Of a DNA stretch of 64,000 bases, positions 1 through 9,275 are shown one piece after another. The position numbers and the translations under genes are program-made. The notes under the pieces are model-generated. The model ran no database searches. It worked only from the letters and a program-made list of their open reading frames with translations, and had not been told where the DNA came from. Positions within the stretch are counted from its first letter, which is position 1. Every line of letters starts with the position of its first letter. The DNA comes from Gimesia algae (GTDB lineage Bacteria > Planctomycetota > Planctomycetia > Planctomycetales > Planctomycetaceae): NCBI RefSeq assembly GCF_007746795.1, contig NZ_CP036343.1:2903369-2967368 (forward strand). The letters run 5' to 3'.

Positions 1-1
1 A

Positions 2-520
2 GCACAACAGAAGCATGCCAAAGATAAAGAAGGTTTCGTAGAAATAGTCTCACTGATCGAACTGATGGAAGATGCGATCAATATTAATATTGCTTCAATG
101 GAACGACACTCCGTCAAGATTCAACGCAATTATTCTGATATTGACCGTATTGTCACCGATAAACAATTATTGCTGCAGATCTTCATCAACCTGATCAATA
201 ACGCGAAATATGCCTGCCTGGAAAGTAACCATCAGGAGCACCAGATCACATTAGGAATCCAACCACTGGGTAAAGAACGAGTCATGATAAAGATAGAGGA
301 TAACGGAATGGGGATCGACAGTAAAAACCTGACCAAAATTTTTGCACATGGATTTACAACACGCCAGGGTGGACATGGCTTCGGCCTGCACAGTTCTGCC
401 CTGGCAGCGACCGAACTGGGGGGCAGCCTGGTCGCCAACAGTCAGGGACCAGGTACCGGTGCGATCTTTACCCTGGAAATCCCCTACCGCCTAACAGGAG
501 CGAAACTTTGCAAAACATAA
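2..520 (+). CDS. Sensor histidine kinase, C-terminal ATPase domain (5' end outside window)
   Basis: The reading frame is open from the window's left edge, so this is the tail of a longer kinase. Visible is a complete HATPase_c domain: the N-box (INLINNAKYA), the G1 box (DNGMGI), an F-box-like FAHGFTTRQGG and the G2 box GHGFGLH. These bind ATP and pass phosphate to a conserved His that must lie upstream of the window. The sensor part is not visible. The gene overlaps the next one by 13 bases, so the two are translationally coupled, and the downstream receiver-domain protein is the likely phosphate acceptor (inference). Frame and family are certain; the ligand is unknown. Confidence 0.9.
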   Translation, partial: AQQKHAKDKEGFVEIVSLIELMEDAININIASMERHSVKIQRNYSDIDRIVTDKQLLLQIFINLINNAKYACLESNHQEHQITLGIQPLGKERVMIKIEDNGMGIDSKNLTKIFAHGFTTRQGGHGFGLHSSALAATELGGSLVANSQGPGTGAIFTLEIPYRLTGAKLCKT

Positions 521-2778
521 ACAAAATCAGTAATCGGCGGATTTTGGTCATCGATGATAACGAAGCCATCCAAAGTGACTTTCGCAAAATCCTGACTGAA
601 AGTGAACATCAGAATTCAAGCAGCGACTCCTATGCAGCCTTGTTCGGCGAAGAACAGCAATCCGACATCCCCCAGCTTTCTTTCGAAGTTGATACGGCAA
701 GCCAGGGCCAGGAAGGATTGGAGAAAGTTCGTCAATCACTGCAGGATCAGCGGCCTTATGCCATGGCTTTTGTAGACATCCGCATGCCCCCCGGCTGGGA
801 TGGAGTTCAGACAGTCGGCCACCTCTGGGAAGCGGACCCGAATCTGTTGATCGTAATCTGCACGGCTTACAATGATTACAACTGGTCTGAAATGACCCGA
901 ACACTGGGCCATATGAACCGCTGGCTCATTCTGAAAAAACCATTTGATATCGTGGAAGTCCGTCAGCTGGCCGCTTCACTTACGCAAAAATGGGAACTGG
1001 CACGAAGAGCCGAATTCAAAGTTCATGAATTGCAACAATCACTGGGAAGCACCAATCGTAAATTAGCAGCCTATAATAAAGCCGTCGATGCGGCAGGCAT
1101 TGTCGCAGTGCTCGACCCCCGGGGAAGGATCCTGGAAGCGAACGACAATTTCTGTAAAATATCGGGATATACCAAAGAAGAACTGGTGGGCCAGAGCCAC
1201 GAGATGATTCACTCGGATCATCATCCGGTCGAATTCTTCGCGGAGCTGAACGACACCATCAAGCAAAACAATATCTGGCGTGGTGAAATGTGTAACCGTG
1301 CCAAAGATGGCTCCCTCTACTGGGTCGACACCACCATTGTCCCCATGCTCGATGAGCATGACAATACCATCAGCTATTACAGCTTCCGGATCGAAATCAC
1401 CGACCGGAAACGACTGATCGGCGATCTGTGCATACAGGCCTATCATGATTCACTTACCGGATTACCCAACCGCGCTTATATCCTTGACTTAATCCAAAGT
1501 AGCATTGACCAGAGCCCCGATCATTTCTTCGCATTATTGTTCCTGGATTTTGATCGTTTCAAACTGATCAATGACAGCCTGGGACATGAAATGGGAGATC
1601 AGCTCTTAATCGAAATATCGCGACGGTTAAGTACCACTTTACGAGAAGCAGACCAGGTCAAGCCAGCCCGACTGGGAGGCGATGAGTTCGTTGTACTGTT
1701 GAATAATATCTCGAATCTATCCAATGCCACCAAGGTAGCCGAACGACTTCTGGACAAACTCTCACAGAGCTATCAGTTAGGCAGCCATACTGTCTACTCT
1801 TCCGTCAGCATCGGTATCGTTACCAGTGACTTTCAATATCAATCTGCCAACGACATGCTGCGTGATGCCGACCTGGCAATGTACAAAGCCAAAGCCTCGG
1901 ACACAGGTAACTATATGGTATTTGACCAATCCATGAGAGAACAGGTTCAATTTCGCCTGCAGATCGAAAGCGATATGCGTTTGGCAATCGAACGGAATGA
2001 ATTCCAACTCTATTACCAGCCAATCGTCTCGCTGGAGTCGGGTAAAATTGACGGGGTGGAAGCGCTATTACGCTGGGAGCATCCTCTGCATGGCATGACC
2101 GGTCCGGATATTTTTATTCCCATCGCAGAAGAAACCGGTCTGATTAATTCCATCGGAAAATGGGGACTGGATCAGGCGTGTCAACAATTTGCGAAATGGA
2201 AGAAAACACAGGGAATTCATGCCCCCTCCATTTTACATGTCAACGTTTCGCGTAAGCAGTTGCTAGACCCCGGTCTGACCGACTTCGTGCTCCAGACCAT
2301 TCGGAAACACGACCTATCACCGGATTGTCTGCATCTGGAAGTCACCGAAAGTCTGATGATGCAGGATCAGGTATACATCATTGAGATCTTGCGAAAATTG
2401 AGAAAGGCTGGAATTAAGATCGATATGGACGACTTCGGTACCGGATACTCCTCACTGTCCTGCCTCCATGAATTTCCGCTGGATGCTCTGAAAATCGATC
2501 GCTCACTGATCATGAATGTAAAACATGTCCATGACTATGCTGCGTTGTTGCAGTCTGTTCTTGCTCTGGCGGATAACCTCGGCTTAAAAGTGGTTGCCGA
2601 AGGAATTGAAGATACGGAACAGCTCATTATCCTGCAGACACTGGGCTGCGAATATGGACAAGGTTACTTATTCTCCAGGCCGCGCCCCGCCGATGAAATT
2701 GAAACCCTGTTCTATTCGGAAGCTTCCTGGATCCAAACTCCAGACGCACTACCCGTCAATTCGACGATTAACAACTGA
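508..2778 (+). CDS. Response regulator with REC-PAS-GGDEF-EAL domains (c-di-GMP turnover)
   Basis: A 756-residue bifunctional c-di-GMP protein. A receiver domain (about 10-155) has acidic residues IDD near 15-17 and the likely phospho-acceptor Asp90 (FVDIRMP). A PAS domain (about 190-300) follows, then GGDEF (about 310-475) with intact GGDEF at 390-394, then EAL (about 485-735) with EAL at 518-520, the DDFGTGYSS loop and EGIE. Both catalytic signatures look intact, so it could make and degrade c-di-GMP. An RxxD at 379-382 resembles the inhibitory I-site but lies two residues too far from GGDEF. The start is TTG inside the preceding kinase gene, chosen because AGGAG lies 8 bases upstream. The kinase overlap suggests phosphorylation control. 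Confidence 0.93.
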   Translation: MQNINKISNRRILVIDDNEAIQSDFRKILTESEHQNSSSDSYAALFGEEQQSDIPQLSFEVDTASQGQEGLEKVRQSLQDQRPYAMAFVDIRMPPGWDGVQTVGHLWEADPNLLIVICTAYNDYNWSEMTRTLGHMNRWLILKKPFDIVEVRQLAASLTQKWELARRAEFKVHELQQSLGSTNRKLAAYNKAVDAAGIVAVLDPRGRILEANDNFCKISGYTKEELVGQSHEMIHSDHHPVEFFAELNDTIKQNNIWRGEMCNRAKDGSLYWVDTTIVPMLDEHDNTISYYSFRIEITDRKRLIGDLCIQAYHDSLTGLPNRAYILDLIQSSIDQSPDHFFALLFLDFDRFKLINDSLGHEMGDQLLIEISRRLSTTLREADQVKPARLGGDEFVVLLNNISNLSNATKVAERLLDKLSQSYQLGSHTVYSSVSIGIVTSDFQYQSANDMLRDADLAMYKAKASDTGNYMVFDQSMREQVQFRLQIESDMRLAIERNEFQLYYQPIVSLESGKIDGVEALLRWEHPLHGMTGPDIFIPIAEETGLINSIGKWGLDQACQQFAKWKKTQGIHAPSILHVNVSRKQLLDPGLTDFVLQTIRKHDLSPDCLHLEVTESLMMQDQVYIIEILRKLRKAGIKIDMDDFGTGYSSLSCLHEFPLDALKIDRSLIMNVKHVHDYAALLQSVLALADNLGLKVVAEGIEDTEQLIILQTLGCEYGQGYLFSRPRPADEIETLFYSEASWIQTPDALPVNSTINN

Positions 2779-2812
2779 CCATTTCACAGATTAAATACGA
2801 AAAGTTCGCACC

Positions 2813-3736
2813 ATGATAACTACGATTAAGAGTCAAGCTGACGTGAAGAGACAAACTGATATTCCAGGTTATCCCCCAGTTGTCGAATCTGCGTTTCTTA
2901 AAATCAAAAGCATCGCTACACTTCCTGCTGTCGCCAGAAAAGTCATGGAGCTGGTTGATGATTCCGGGACCAGCGCGGAAGATCTTAGAAAAGTCATCGC
3001 CACCGATCCTGCTCTGAGTGCCTGCATTCTCAAAATTGTCAACTCTTCGTTTTACGGCTTCCCACAACAGATCGGCTCCATTGAACGCGCCGTGGTACTG
3101 TTAGGCTTGAATGCCATCAAAAATATTGCAATCGCCAGCAGCCTGAGTAAAGTTTTCAAAACCAGTCTGATCGGACCTCAATTCAACGCCAGCGATCTCT
3201 GGCTGCACTCGGTTGCTGTCGCGAGTTGTGCACGCCAAATATCTGTGCGAACGAAAGTGGGATTACCCGACGAAGTTTTCCTGGCAGGCTTGATTCACGA
3301 TATCGGCATCATGATGGAAATGCAGGTCGACTATACAGAGTTTATGAATGTCATCCAGATAACAACCCAGAACCAGCACACAACATTTCGACAGGCGGAA
3401 AATGACATTCTAGGCGCAAACCATGAATTATTTGGCGGCTATATTTGCCGAGAATGGAAATTCCCTGTTCATTTCGAATACGCCGCTCGTTACCATCACG
3501 ATCCGCTACAACTTCCAGCAGAAAATCAGCCCCTGCCATTAATAATCCACGTGGCAGATGTGCTCGCCGCGCGCCTGGGAGAAGGTTATTCACGCACCGT
3601 CGAAACCCAGACCATTGATCCAGAGATCCTCTCCGCATTAAATCTGCGTGAGGCAGACATTGAACTAATCATGGATTCGCTCGCCGAAGCGATCGAGGAA
3701 ACTCATCAGTTACTCGGCTGCAGTTCTTCCAGCTGA
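2813..3736 (+). CDS. HDOD-domain signalling protein
   Basis: A 307-residue cytoplasmic protein with an HDOD domain (about 27-230). The diagnostic stretch LPAVARKVMELV, then IATDPALSACILKIVNSSFYG, then IERAVVLLGL is clear, and a later HD-like LIHDIGIMME is present. HDOD proteins are usually non-enzymatic signalling modules found beside two-component and c-di-GMP proteins. Here the gene follows the REC-PAS-GGDEF-EAL gene by 34 bases, so the three genes probably form one transcript. No clear Shine-Dalgarno precedes the ATG. Its exact output is unknown. Confidence 0.88.
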   Translation: MITTIKSQADVKRQTDIPGYPPVVESAFLKIKSIATLPAVARKVMELVDDSGTSAEDLRKVIATDPALSACILKIVNSSFYGFPQQIGSIERAVVLLGLNAIKNIAIASSLSKVFKTSLIGPQFNASDLWLHSVAVASCARQISVRTKVGLPDEVFLAGLIHDIGIMMEMQVDYTEFMNVIQITTQNQHTTFRQAENDILGANHELFGGYICREWKFPVHFEYAARYHHDPLQLPAENQPLPLIIHVADVLAARLGEGYSRTVETQTIDPEILSALNLREADIELIMDSLAEAIEETHQLLGCSSSS

Positions 3737-3800
3737 AAATGAGACTGCGTGAAAACGAATTATAAGACTCACAGTCTGGACGGGTTGCCCACTGGCAATC

Positions 3801-5786
3801 TTAGTTTTTATCAGGTGACTCTTCTGCCTGTGACTCTTCAGACAGAAATTTCTTAAACTCCTGCAGGTTGTCCCCCTTTTCAACCAACTCCGGTGTCAGC
3901 AGGCCTGCATAATAGACTGGCAACGTCGGTTCCGTCTGCAGATTCTTAATCAGCCATTTCAGCCCCGTGGTCCCCCGTACGAGTACCATGACGCTCTCTT
4001 CCCTGTTCTCCTCCAGAAATTTTTTCGTAAGGAGATGTGGTGACTCGCCTAGTCTTTGCGAAACATATTGCTTTGAAGCCGGTATCGTACTCGCATATTT
4101 CACTCCGAACATGACAAGATACACGCCCCGTGCGCCATACTCATCCACATGGGGTGGATCTTCGCCCGACAACTGCCTGTAAGCGCTGTCAGCCTGCTGC
4201 AGCGCCACGTCAGACAACTTCTTATGGTCGCGTAATGCCTCCGCAAACAGAGTAGACAGGAAGTACTTATTATCTTCATGAGTCCCCACGCTCCACATAA
4301 TGCGCGACCGCATGTTTTGGTTGGTAGTAGCGTCGAATGGCGGAGCCATATAGACGTGAAAGAGGGCCTGGAGAACATTCCTGGTCTTATCAGTTCCCAA
4401 CCCAAACCCATAATACACGGCTGTTTTACGCACTTCGACGGGCCCTGTCGGATCAAGTCCCTGATAAATAATCTCTGTCAGACGGGGATCGCGGGGCCAA
4501 CCCAGGGCGCCGCAGATCCAGCTGAACATCACGTTCGGCGAATATGAGGAATGACGGATACCACGTCGAAACGCTTCCAGCAATTCGTGATCAGTGAGTC
4601 TCAGCTTTTCCCGATTGTCATACAGCTCATCCAGTTTCTTACCCGCCTGTTTATCATCTGCAAAGAAGGACTGATAATCGGGAGCCACAAATTCGCGTGC
4701 CTCATAAGCATAGGTTTTGCCAGTCGGAGGTCGCGTGTAATCAGGCAACCTGCTGGCAGGAGCACCCGCCGGCAGAAAACGCGCGAACTCGTTCAGTCGC
4801 CTTTCCTGCAGGACCCGCGCTGAAAACAGTCCATTGAAATCGAGTTCCGTATAATTCCGTTTTTCAAGATAGCCCACGAGCAGCCGACGCGCCTTCCGTC
4901 CCTTCAACAGGACAACAGCCGTCTCCCGCCCTTCATTAACGCGGGTCACAAATTCCAGTAACATCTCCTCTTGGCCACGCAACGGCTGTTCTGCCATTTC
5001 GCGTAAAATCTCAGCAGCCCGGGGAAGCGTGGCAGAAACATCGGTTCGATGGAAGCCGATTACCCACCGACCAACATCATCAAAACGATTCAGTTCAGGC
5101 GGTTCCGTTTTGAATACCGCCTGGTAAGTTTCCAGCGCGGCCGCGATGGTAGAATCATTCAACTGTTTATAATCATCCAGCAGACCCAGCAGTAACTTCC
5201 GCGTCTGCTCTTTGTCGCCATAGGTCTGCATACCCCAGACAATCCGCTGCTGCTTCCGTGCATCAAGCTTGGGGTATTGCTCCATCAGCGTTCGCACAAG
5301 GTTATGTGAACGCTGTGACACAACCGTGAGACCATGGTACATTGCACTACTCGCAATACTACCATTGTCGCTGGCACTCGCATGGTACATCAACTCGATT
5401 GCACGGGGATCCTGTTGCTCCCGGTTCCAGATATATTGATTCCCCACCTGCCCCAACAGTGTCGTACGATACTTCGAGCAATGACGCAACCCGCGTCTGA
5501 TCAAAGCCAGACGCTCATCAATGCTCGTTACCTTCAACTTTCCTTCCAGCATCAGATCAAGCTGTTTGCCCGCCTCTTTATTGTCCGGAAAAAAAGATTT
5601 AAAATCGGGAGGTATATAACGGTCACTGCGATTCCAGGCCAACGGAGGTTCAATTTTGAAAGGGATCGCTTCCGCGTCGGGAAGGTCCTCGGCAAATAGC
5701 GGGCTAGGTTCTGAACAACAAAACGCCACCACAGCAGCAAGCAATAGACACACACGGTTGAGCTTCAAATCAGAGGTCGGTTTCAT
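3801..5786 (-). CDS. Secreted protein with an internal two-fold duplication, function unknown
   Basis: A 661-residue protein with an N-terminal signal sequence (hydrophobic LLLAAVVAFCC, possible cleavage after PLFA). I do not recognise a family. The chain consists of two related halves about 308 residues apart: PPDFKSFFPDNKEAGKQLD near residue 60 matches APDYQSFFADDKQAGKKLD near 368. Each is followed by an R-R-G-(L/I)-R-H-(C/S)-S motif, and each half ends in a similar helix (LNEFARFL, LQEFKKFL). The helical, repeat-like composition suggests a scaffold rather than an enzyme (inference). It follows dnaB on the same strand after 48 bases and converges with the HDOD gene. Confidence 0.75.
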   Translation of the reverse strand: MKPTSDLKLNRVCLLLAAVVAFCCSEPSPLFAEDLPDAEAIPFKIEPPLAWNRSDRYIPPDFKSFFPDNKEAGKQLDLMLEGKLKVTSIDERLALIRRGLRHCSKYRTTLLGQVGNQYIWNREQQDPRAIELMYHASASDNGSIASSAMYHGLTVVSQRSHNLVRTLMEQYPKLDARKQQRIVWGMQTYGDKEQTRKLLLGLLDDYKQLNDSTIAAALETYQAVFKTEPPELNRFDDVGRWVIGFHRTDVSATLPRAAEILREMAEQPLRGQEEMLLEFVTRVNEGRETAVVLLKGRKARRLLVGYLEKRNYTELDFNGLFSARVLQERRLNEFARFLPAGAPASRLPDYTRPPTGKTYAYEAREFVAPDYQSFFADDKQAGKKLDELYDNREKLRLTDHELLEAFRRGIRHSSYSPNVMFSWICGALGWPRDPRLTEIIYQGLDPTGPVEVRKTAVYYGFGLGTDKTRNVLQALFHVYMAPPFDATTNQNMRSRIMWSVGTHEDNKYFLSTLFAEALRDHKKLSDVALQQADSAYRQLSGEDPPHVDEYGARGVYLVMFGVKYASTIPASKQYVSQRLGESPHLLTKKFLEENREESVMVLVRGTTGLKWLIKNLQTEPTLPVYYAGLLTPELVEKGDNLQEFKKFLSEESQAEESPDKN

Positions 5787-5834
5787 TTCACTTCCTCCAT
5801 CTCATTAAAGTCACCAGAATCAAGCAGGCTGGGA

Positions 5835-7262
5835 TTAACCGAAACCACCACCCCCGCTATCACCCATGTAGCCCCCTTCGGGAACATCCAGGTTTGCATA
5901 GTTGGCAAACCGCATCGACGATGCCATCCAGGTCAGGTTGATAATCCCGGTAGGACCACTACGGTGCTTGGCCACAATGACTTCCGCCAGGCCAGGGCTA
6001 TCCTCCGGATCATACTTATCCGGGCGATGCAGAAACATGATCAGGTCGGCATCCTGTTCGATGGCACCACTCTCGCGCAGGTCAGCCAGTCGCGGACGCT
6101 TGTCATCACGCAGCTCGACACCACGGTTCAACTGGGCCAGCGCGATAACCGGTATATTCAATTCTTTACAGAGCCCTTTCAGGCGACGTGTGATCTGTGC
6201 AATCTGCTGCTCACGAGGCATCGTTTTGTCTTCGGGCTCAATCAGCTGCAGATAGTCAATGATGATCAGTCCCAGATTACTGAGTCGCTTCAAGCGCCGG
6301 CAGATCGCGCTGATTTCCTGAATCGTCCGTCCCGGCTTATCATCGATAAACAGAGGCATCTCACTGAGTTCCGAAGAGGCTTCAATCAGGCGGTGGCGTT
6401 CATCGTCTTCCAGATCGCCGGCACGCAATGAGTGACCATTCACGCCAGAACGAATACAGAGCAGACGTTCGGCTAACTCAAGCTTAGACTGTTCCAGACT
6501 GAAAACAATCGTTGCCGTCCCGCCTTCATCCGCGGCCGCTTCTGCGAAGTTACAGACCAGCGCGGTTTTTCCCATACTGGGTCGAGCCGCCAGGATAATC
6601 AACTCTGAAGGCTGAAAACCATTGATCTGGGTGTCCAGATCCAGAAAGCCCGAGGTCAGCCCGGTCAGCATGCCATCTTTTTGAGAGCGTTCATGAATCC
6701 GATCAAAGGCATCCATCAGGATGTCGCGAATCTCGATCTTATCCCCTTCTCCCTGTTGTTCCAGGATACTGAAGATACTCTGCTCGGCCTTATTCAACAC
6801 GTCCAGCGTATCACCCTGCGGCGCATAACTTTCACGGATAATTTCCGTGCAGGAATGGATCAGCGTGCGTTGTACCGATTTATCTCGGACAATTTTCGCA
6901 TAATACTCGGCGTGCGCCGCGTGGGGTACACTCTCCAGAATTTCATGCAGATACATCACCCCGCCAGATTCTTCCAGCTCTCCTTTGGAATCCAGCTCTT
7001 CAGCGATGGTCACCGCATCGATGCCGCGCACTCCGGCATCATGTAGGCGGAGAATCGCGGCAAAAATCCGGGTGTTTTTGTCACTGTAGAAGTGGTTGGC
7101 TTTGACAATCTGTACCAGATCATCGATCACCACGTTATCCAGGAGAATACCGCCAAGCACCGCTTTTTCCGCATCCAGGTTTTGCGGAGGAACCTTGCCG
7201 AACAACTCCTCGACAGACTCCTGCTTCGGGCGGCGAAAATTTCCTTTACCGGCGACTGACAT
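5835..7262 (-). CDS. dnaB: Replicative DNA helicase DnaB
   Basis: The hexameric helicase that unwinds DNA at the replication fork. The N-terminal DnaB domain begins at PPQNLDAEKAVLGG. The RecA-like helicase domain carries Walker A ARPSMGKTAL (about 226-235) and Walker B LIIIDYLQL, then the conserved GAIEQDADLI segment. Length (475 residues) is normal and there is no intein. Two ATGs lie six bases apart; the inner one (7262) is preferred because AGGGG lies six bases before it. The C-terminus is a glycine-rich tail (GGGG). The gene follows rplI on the same strand, beyond a probable terminator. Confidence 0.96.
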   Translation of the reverse strand: MSVAGKGNFRRPKQESVEELFGKVPPQNLDAEKAVLGGILLDNVVIDDLVQIVKANHFYSDKNTRIFAAILRLHDAGVRGIDAVTIAEELDSKGELEESGGVMYLHEILESVPHAAHAEYYAKIVRDKSVQRTLIHSCTEIIRESYAPQGDTLDVLNKAEQSIFSILEQQGEGDKIEIRDILMDAFDRIHERSQKDGMLTGLTSGFLDLDTQINGFQPSELIILAARPSMGKTALVCNFAEAAADEGGTATIVFSLEQSKLELAERLLCIRSGVNGHSLRAGDLEDDERHRLIEASSELSEMPLFIDDKPGRTIQEISAICRRLKRLSNLGLIIIDYLQLIEPEDKTMPREQQIAQITRRLKGLCKELNIPVIALAQLNRGVELRDDKRPRLADLRESGAIEQDADLIMFLHRPDKYDPEDSPGLAEVIVAKHRSGPTGIINLTWMASSMRFANYANLDVPEGGYMGDSGGGGFG

Positions 7263-7383
7263 TACCATCCCCTGGTTCTGTAGGCAATAAGAAGTGAGTT
7301 CTCTCTACAGTGCGCTGCTCAGATCAACGTGATGCCTCAGCAATTAGCAGATCAGTTCACACTGCAGGAGCAATCATATATAA

Positions 7384-7415
7384 CAAAAAGAGGCCCGGCA
7401 ATATACCGGACCTCT
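7384..7415 (-). terminator. Rho-independent terminator after rplI
   Basis: On the minus strand AGAGGtCCGG and CCGGgCCTCT form a ten-pair stem with one mismatch and a short AT loop, followed by TTTTTG. It lies between rplI and dnaB and would separate at least part of their transcription. Confidence 0.75.
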
Positions 7416-7465
7416 CTCTTATTCGTGAAACTCAGACTGGTAGATTTTCTCGTGTCTGACCAGGC

Positions 7466-7972
7466 TCAGCTTTTTTCTGCAGTCGGTACGACCCAGACTT
7501 TGACTTCGGTTTTCACCTTTTCATGCAGCTGCATTTTCACGGTGTACATCCCCAGCTCTTTCAGGGGACCTTCCAGGCGAATGCTGTCTGCTTCAATATC
7601 AAAGCCACCCTCTTTCAGAGACTTGCTGATATCGATGGCCACGATGGAACCGTAGAGATGCCCCTCTTCGTTAGCATTGGCTTCCATAGTCACACTGTGC
7701 TTACTCAATTTGTCAGCCAGATTCTTCAGAGACTTCAGGCGATCTTTTTCGAGTTCGGCCATCCGCTTCTGGTGCTGGACCACCATCCATTTATTATGAT
7801 CAGTCGCAATTGTTGCCAGACCATAGGGCAGCAGGAAGTTACGGGCATAGCCAGGTTTGACCCGGACAATATCACCTTGCTCACCAAGGGTATCCACTTT
7901 TTCTGCCAGCAAAACTTCGATAGATGATTTGGTACTACCGACGACAGCGGAGCTACGTTGTTTACGAACCAT
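7466..7972 (-). CDS. rplI: Large-subunit ribosomal protein bL9
   Basis: The N-terminal domain carries the family signature VLLAEKVDTLGEQGDIVRVKPGYARNFLLPYGLA (seen in shorter pieces), followed by a charged connecting helix (KRMAELEKDRLKSL) and the C-terminal rRNA-binding domain. At 168 residues it is slightly longer than usual because of an N-terminal extension of about 18 residues (MVRKQRSSAVVGSTKSS). It lies downstream of ssb on the same strand. The rpsR gene that often sits between ssb and rplI is absent. Confidence 0.96.
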   Translation of the reverse strand: MVRKQRSSAVVGSTKSSIEVLLAEKVDTLGEQGDIVRVKPGYARNFLLPYGLATIATDHNKWMVVQHQKRMAELEKDRLKSLKNLADKLSKHSVTMEANANEEGHLYGSIVAIDISKSLKEGGFDIEADSIRLEGPLKELGMYTVKMQLHEKVKTEVKVWVVPTAEKS

Positions 7973-8061
7973 TATCAGTCACTTCCGTAATTTTTTGTTT
8001 TATACAATCGTTTTAAAAATACTGTTACCTGCTGTGTCATTCACCAGCAACCGTGCCTTAA

Positions 8062-8556
8062 TTAGAAGGGCACATCATCATCAGGAATCCCACCAGGAGT
8101 GTCATCATAAAATGAATCTGCCGGACTGGAACCGCCACCCTGCTGGGGAGCATTTCCCCGCGAGGCATATCCGCCACCCGATGGTGCACCACCGCCGCCA
8201 CCGCCGCCGCCTGATTCACCTTTGCCGCCCAGCATGGTCATATTTTCGCCGACCACTTTGAGCTTGCTTCGCTTTTGTCCGGACTCTTTATCATCCCACT
8301 GATCCAGCTGCAGTCGGCCTTCAATCAGAACCGAACGCCCCTTGGTCAGATATTCGCTGGCGACTTCTGCAGTGCGTCCCCATAACGTCACGTCAATAAA
8401 GGTAGTTTCTTCCTTGCGGGAATTCGAGTTCTTGTCAAACCAGCTGCGATTCACCGCGAGACCAATTTCAGCGACCGCACTCCCACCCGGTGTATAGCGC
8501 ACCTGTGGGTCGCGTGTTAAATTGCCTACCAGGATCACTTTATTAAAACTGGCCAT
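8062..8556 (-). CDS. ssb: Single-stranded DNA-binding protein
   Basis: A 164-residue SSB with one OB fold (about 1-110: [20 protein letters not shown], later [10 protein letters not shown] and [11 protein letters not shown]), a glycine-rich disordered linker, and the acidic tip DDDVPF that recruits partner proteins. The ATG has a strong Shine-Dalgarno GGGAGG six bases upstream. It lies between rpsF and rplI, as in many bacteria, but the gap to rpsF holds a copy of an 88-bp repeat. Confidence 0.96.
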   Translation of the reverse strand: MASFNKVILVGNLTRDPQVRYTPGGSAVAEIGLAVNRSWFDKNSNSRKEETTFIDVTLWGRTAEVASEYLTKGRSVLIEGRLQLDQWDDKESGQKRSKLKVVGENMTMLGGKGESGGGGGGGGAPSGGGYASRGNAPQQGGGSSPADSFYDDTPGGIPDDDVPF

Positions 8557-8644
8557 AATTGGCCTCCCTGAGTTTGAATGTTATAAACGGGAACATTCCA
8601 GAAGAACGATTTCTGAATCATCAAACCGGCGATGAACTACTAAA

Positions 8645-8732
8645 GCACATCACATTTAACCATAGCGTTTCTCAATCCATGATACCAGGTCCCAATGCCC
8701 CTGGAGACGCTACAGCAAAACTGGACACAGTT
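8645..8732 (-). repeat. 88-bp imperfect palindromic element, copy 1
   Basis: Read on the minus strand, this matches the copies at 25428 and 32855 end to end without gaps, with about 12 differences from the 32855 copy (about 86 percent identity by hand alignment). It begins at the last base of the rpsF stop codon and fills about half of the rpsF-ssb spacer. The inner arms TAGCGTCTC and GAAACGCTA still pair, with one mismatch. The TATAAT-like core of the other copies is altered to TATCAT. It is the most diverged, probably oldest copy. Confidence 0.85.
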
Positions 8733-9175
8733 TAGCCTTCGTCATCGTCGTCAATAGCATCATAACCTGCTTCATCCGAGTCAGAATCTCCCTTGGATTC
8801 TACCGCCACTGGTTCTGGAGCGGAGGTAGGATCGATAGCAGAGACCATCGCATCAAACAGTGTTTGAGGCTGCTTGATCACCATCTGGCGAATGACCATG
8901 TCGCTCAGGTGGCAGGCACGGGTAATCAGATCCATACCACTACCTGGCATCGTGAAGTACACGAGATAATGCAGGCCCTTCATGTGACCTTCGATCTCAT
9001 AAGCCAGCTTTCCATCCTGCCAGGGACGGTGCGCCACAACTTCGGCACCAGCCTTTTCCAGGATTTCCATCAGATGAGCAACGGTCCCTTCATGATCAGC
9101 AGCAAATTTGCCACTGTCCAACAGGAACATTCCTTCGTAATTTACCATAACTGCTTTTTTTTCTGCTACAGACAA
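8732..9175 (-). CDS. rpsF: Small-subunit ribosomal protein bS6
   Basis: The bS6 fold is recognisable from VNYEGMFLLDSGKF, then HRPWQDGKLAYEIEGHMKGLHYLVYF, followed by a long acidic C-terminal tail (DSDEAGYDAIDDDDEG). The start shown is TTG, preceded by CGGGAGA at good spacing; an ATG at 9148 would give the more usual N-terminus beginning MVNYEG. It binds 16S rRNA with bS18, whose gene is not nearby. Upstream on the same strand is pth, downstream ssb. Confidence 0.93.
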   Translation of the reverse strand: MSVAEKKAVMVNYEGMFLLDSGKFAADHEGTVAHLMEILEKAGAEVVAHRPWQDGKLAYEIEGHMKGLHYLVYFTMPGSGMDLITRACHLSDMVIRQMVIKQPQTLFDAMVSAIDPTSAPEPVAVESKGDSDSDEAGYDAIDDDDEG

Positions 9176-9275
9176 GACTTTTCTCCCGGAATAATTTGGC
9201 GTCGATGATTCAGCCAGATTGTTGATCCAATTCTCATTTATTTTTTATTACCGGTTCAACCAAACCGGGATCTGT

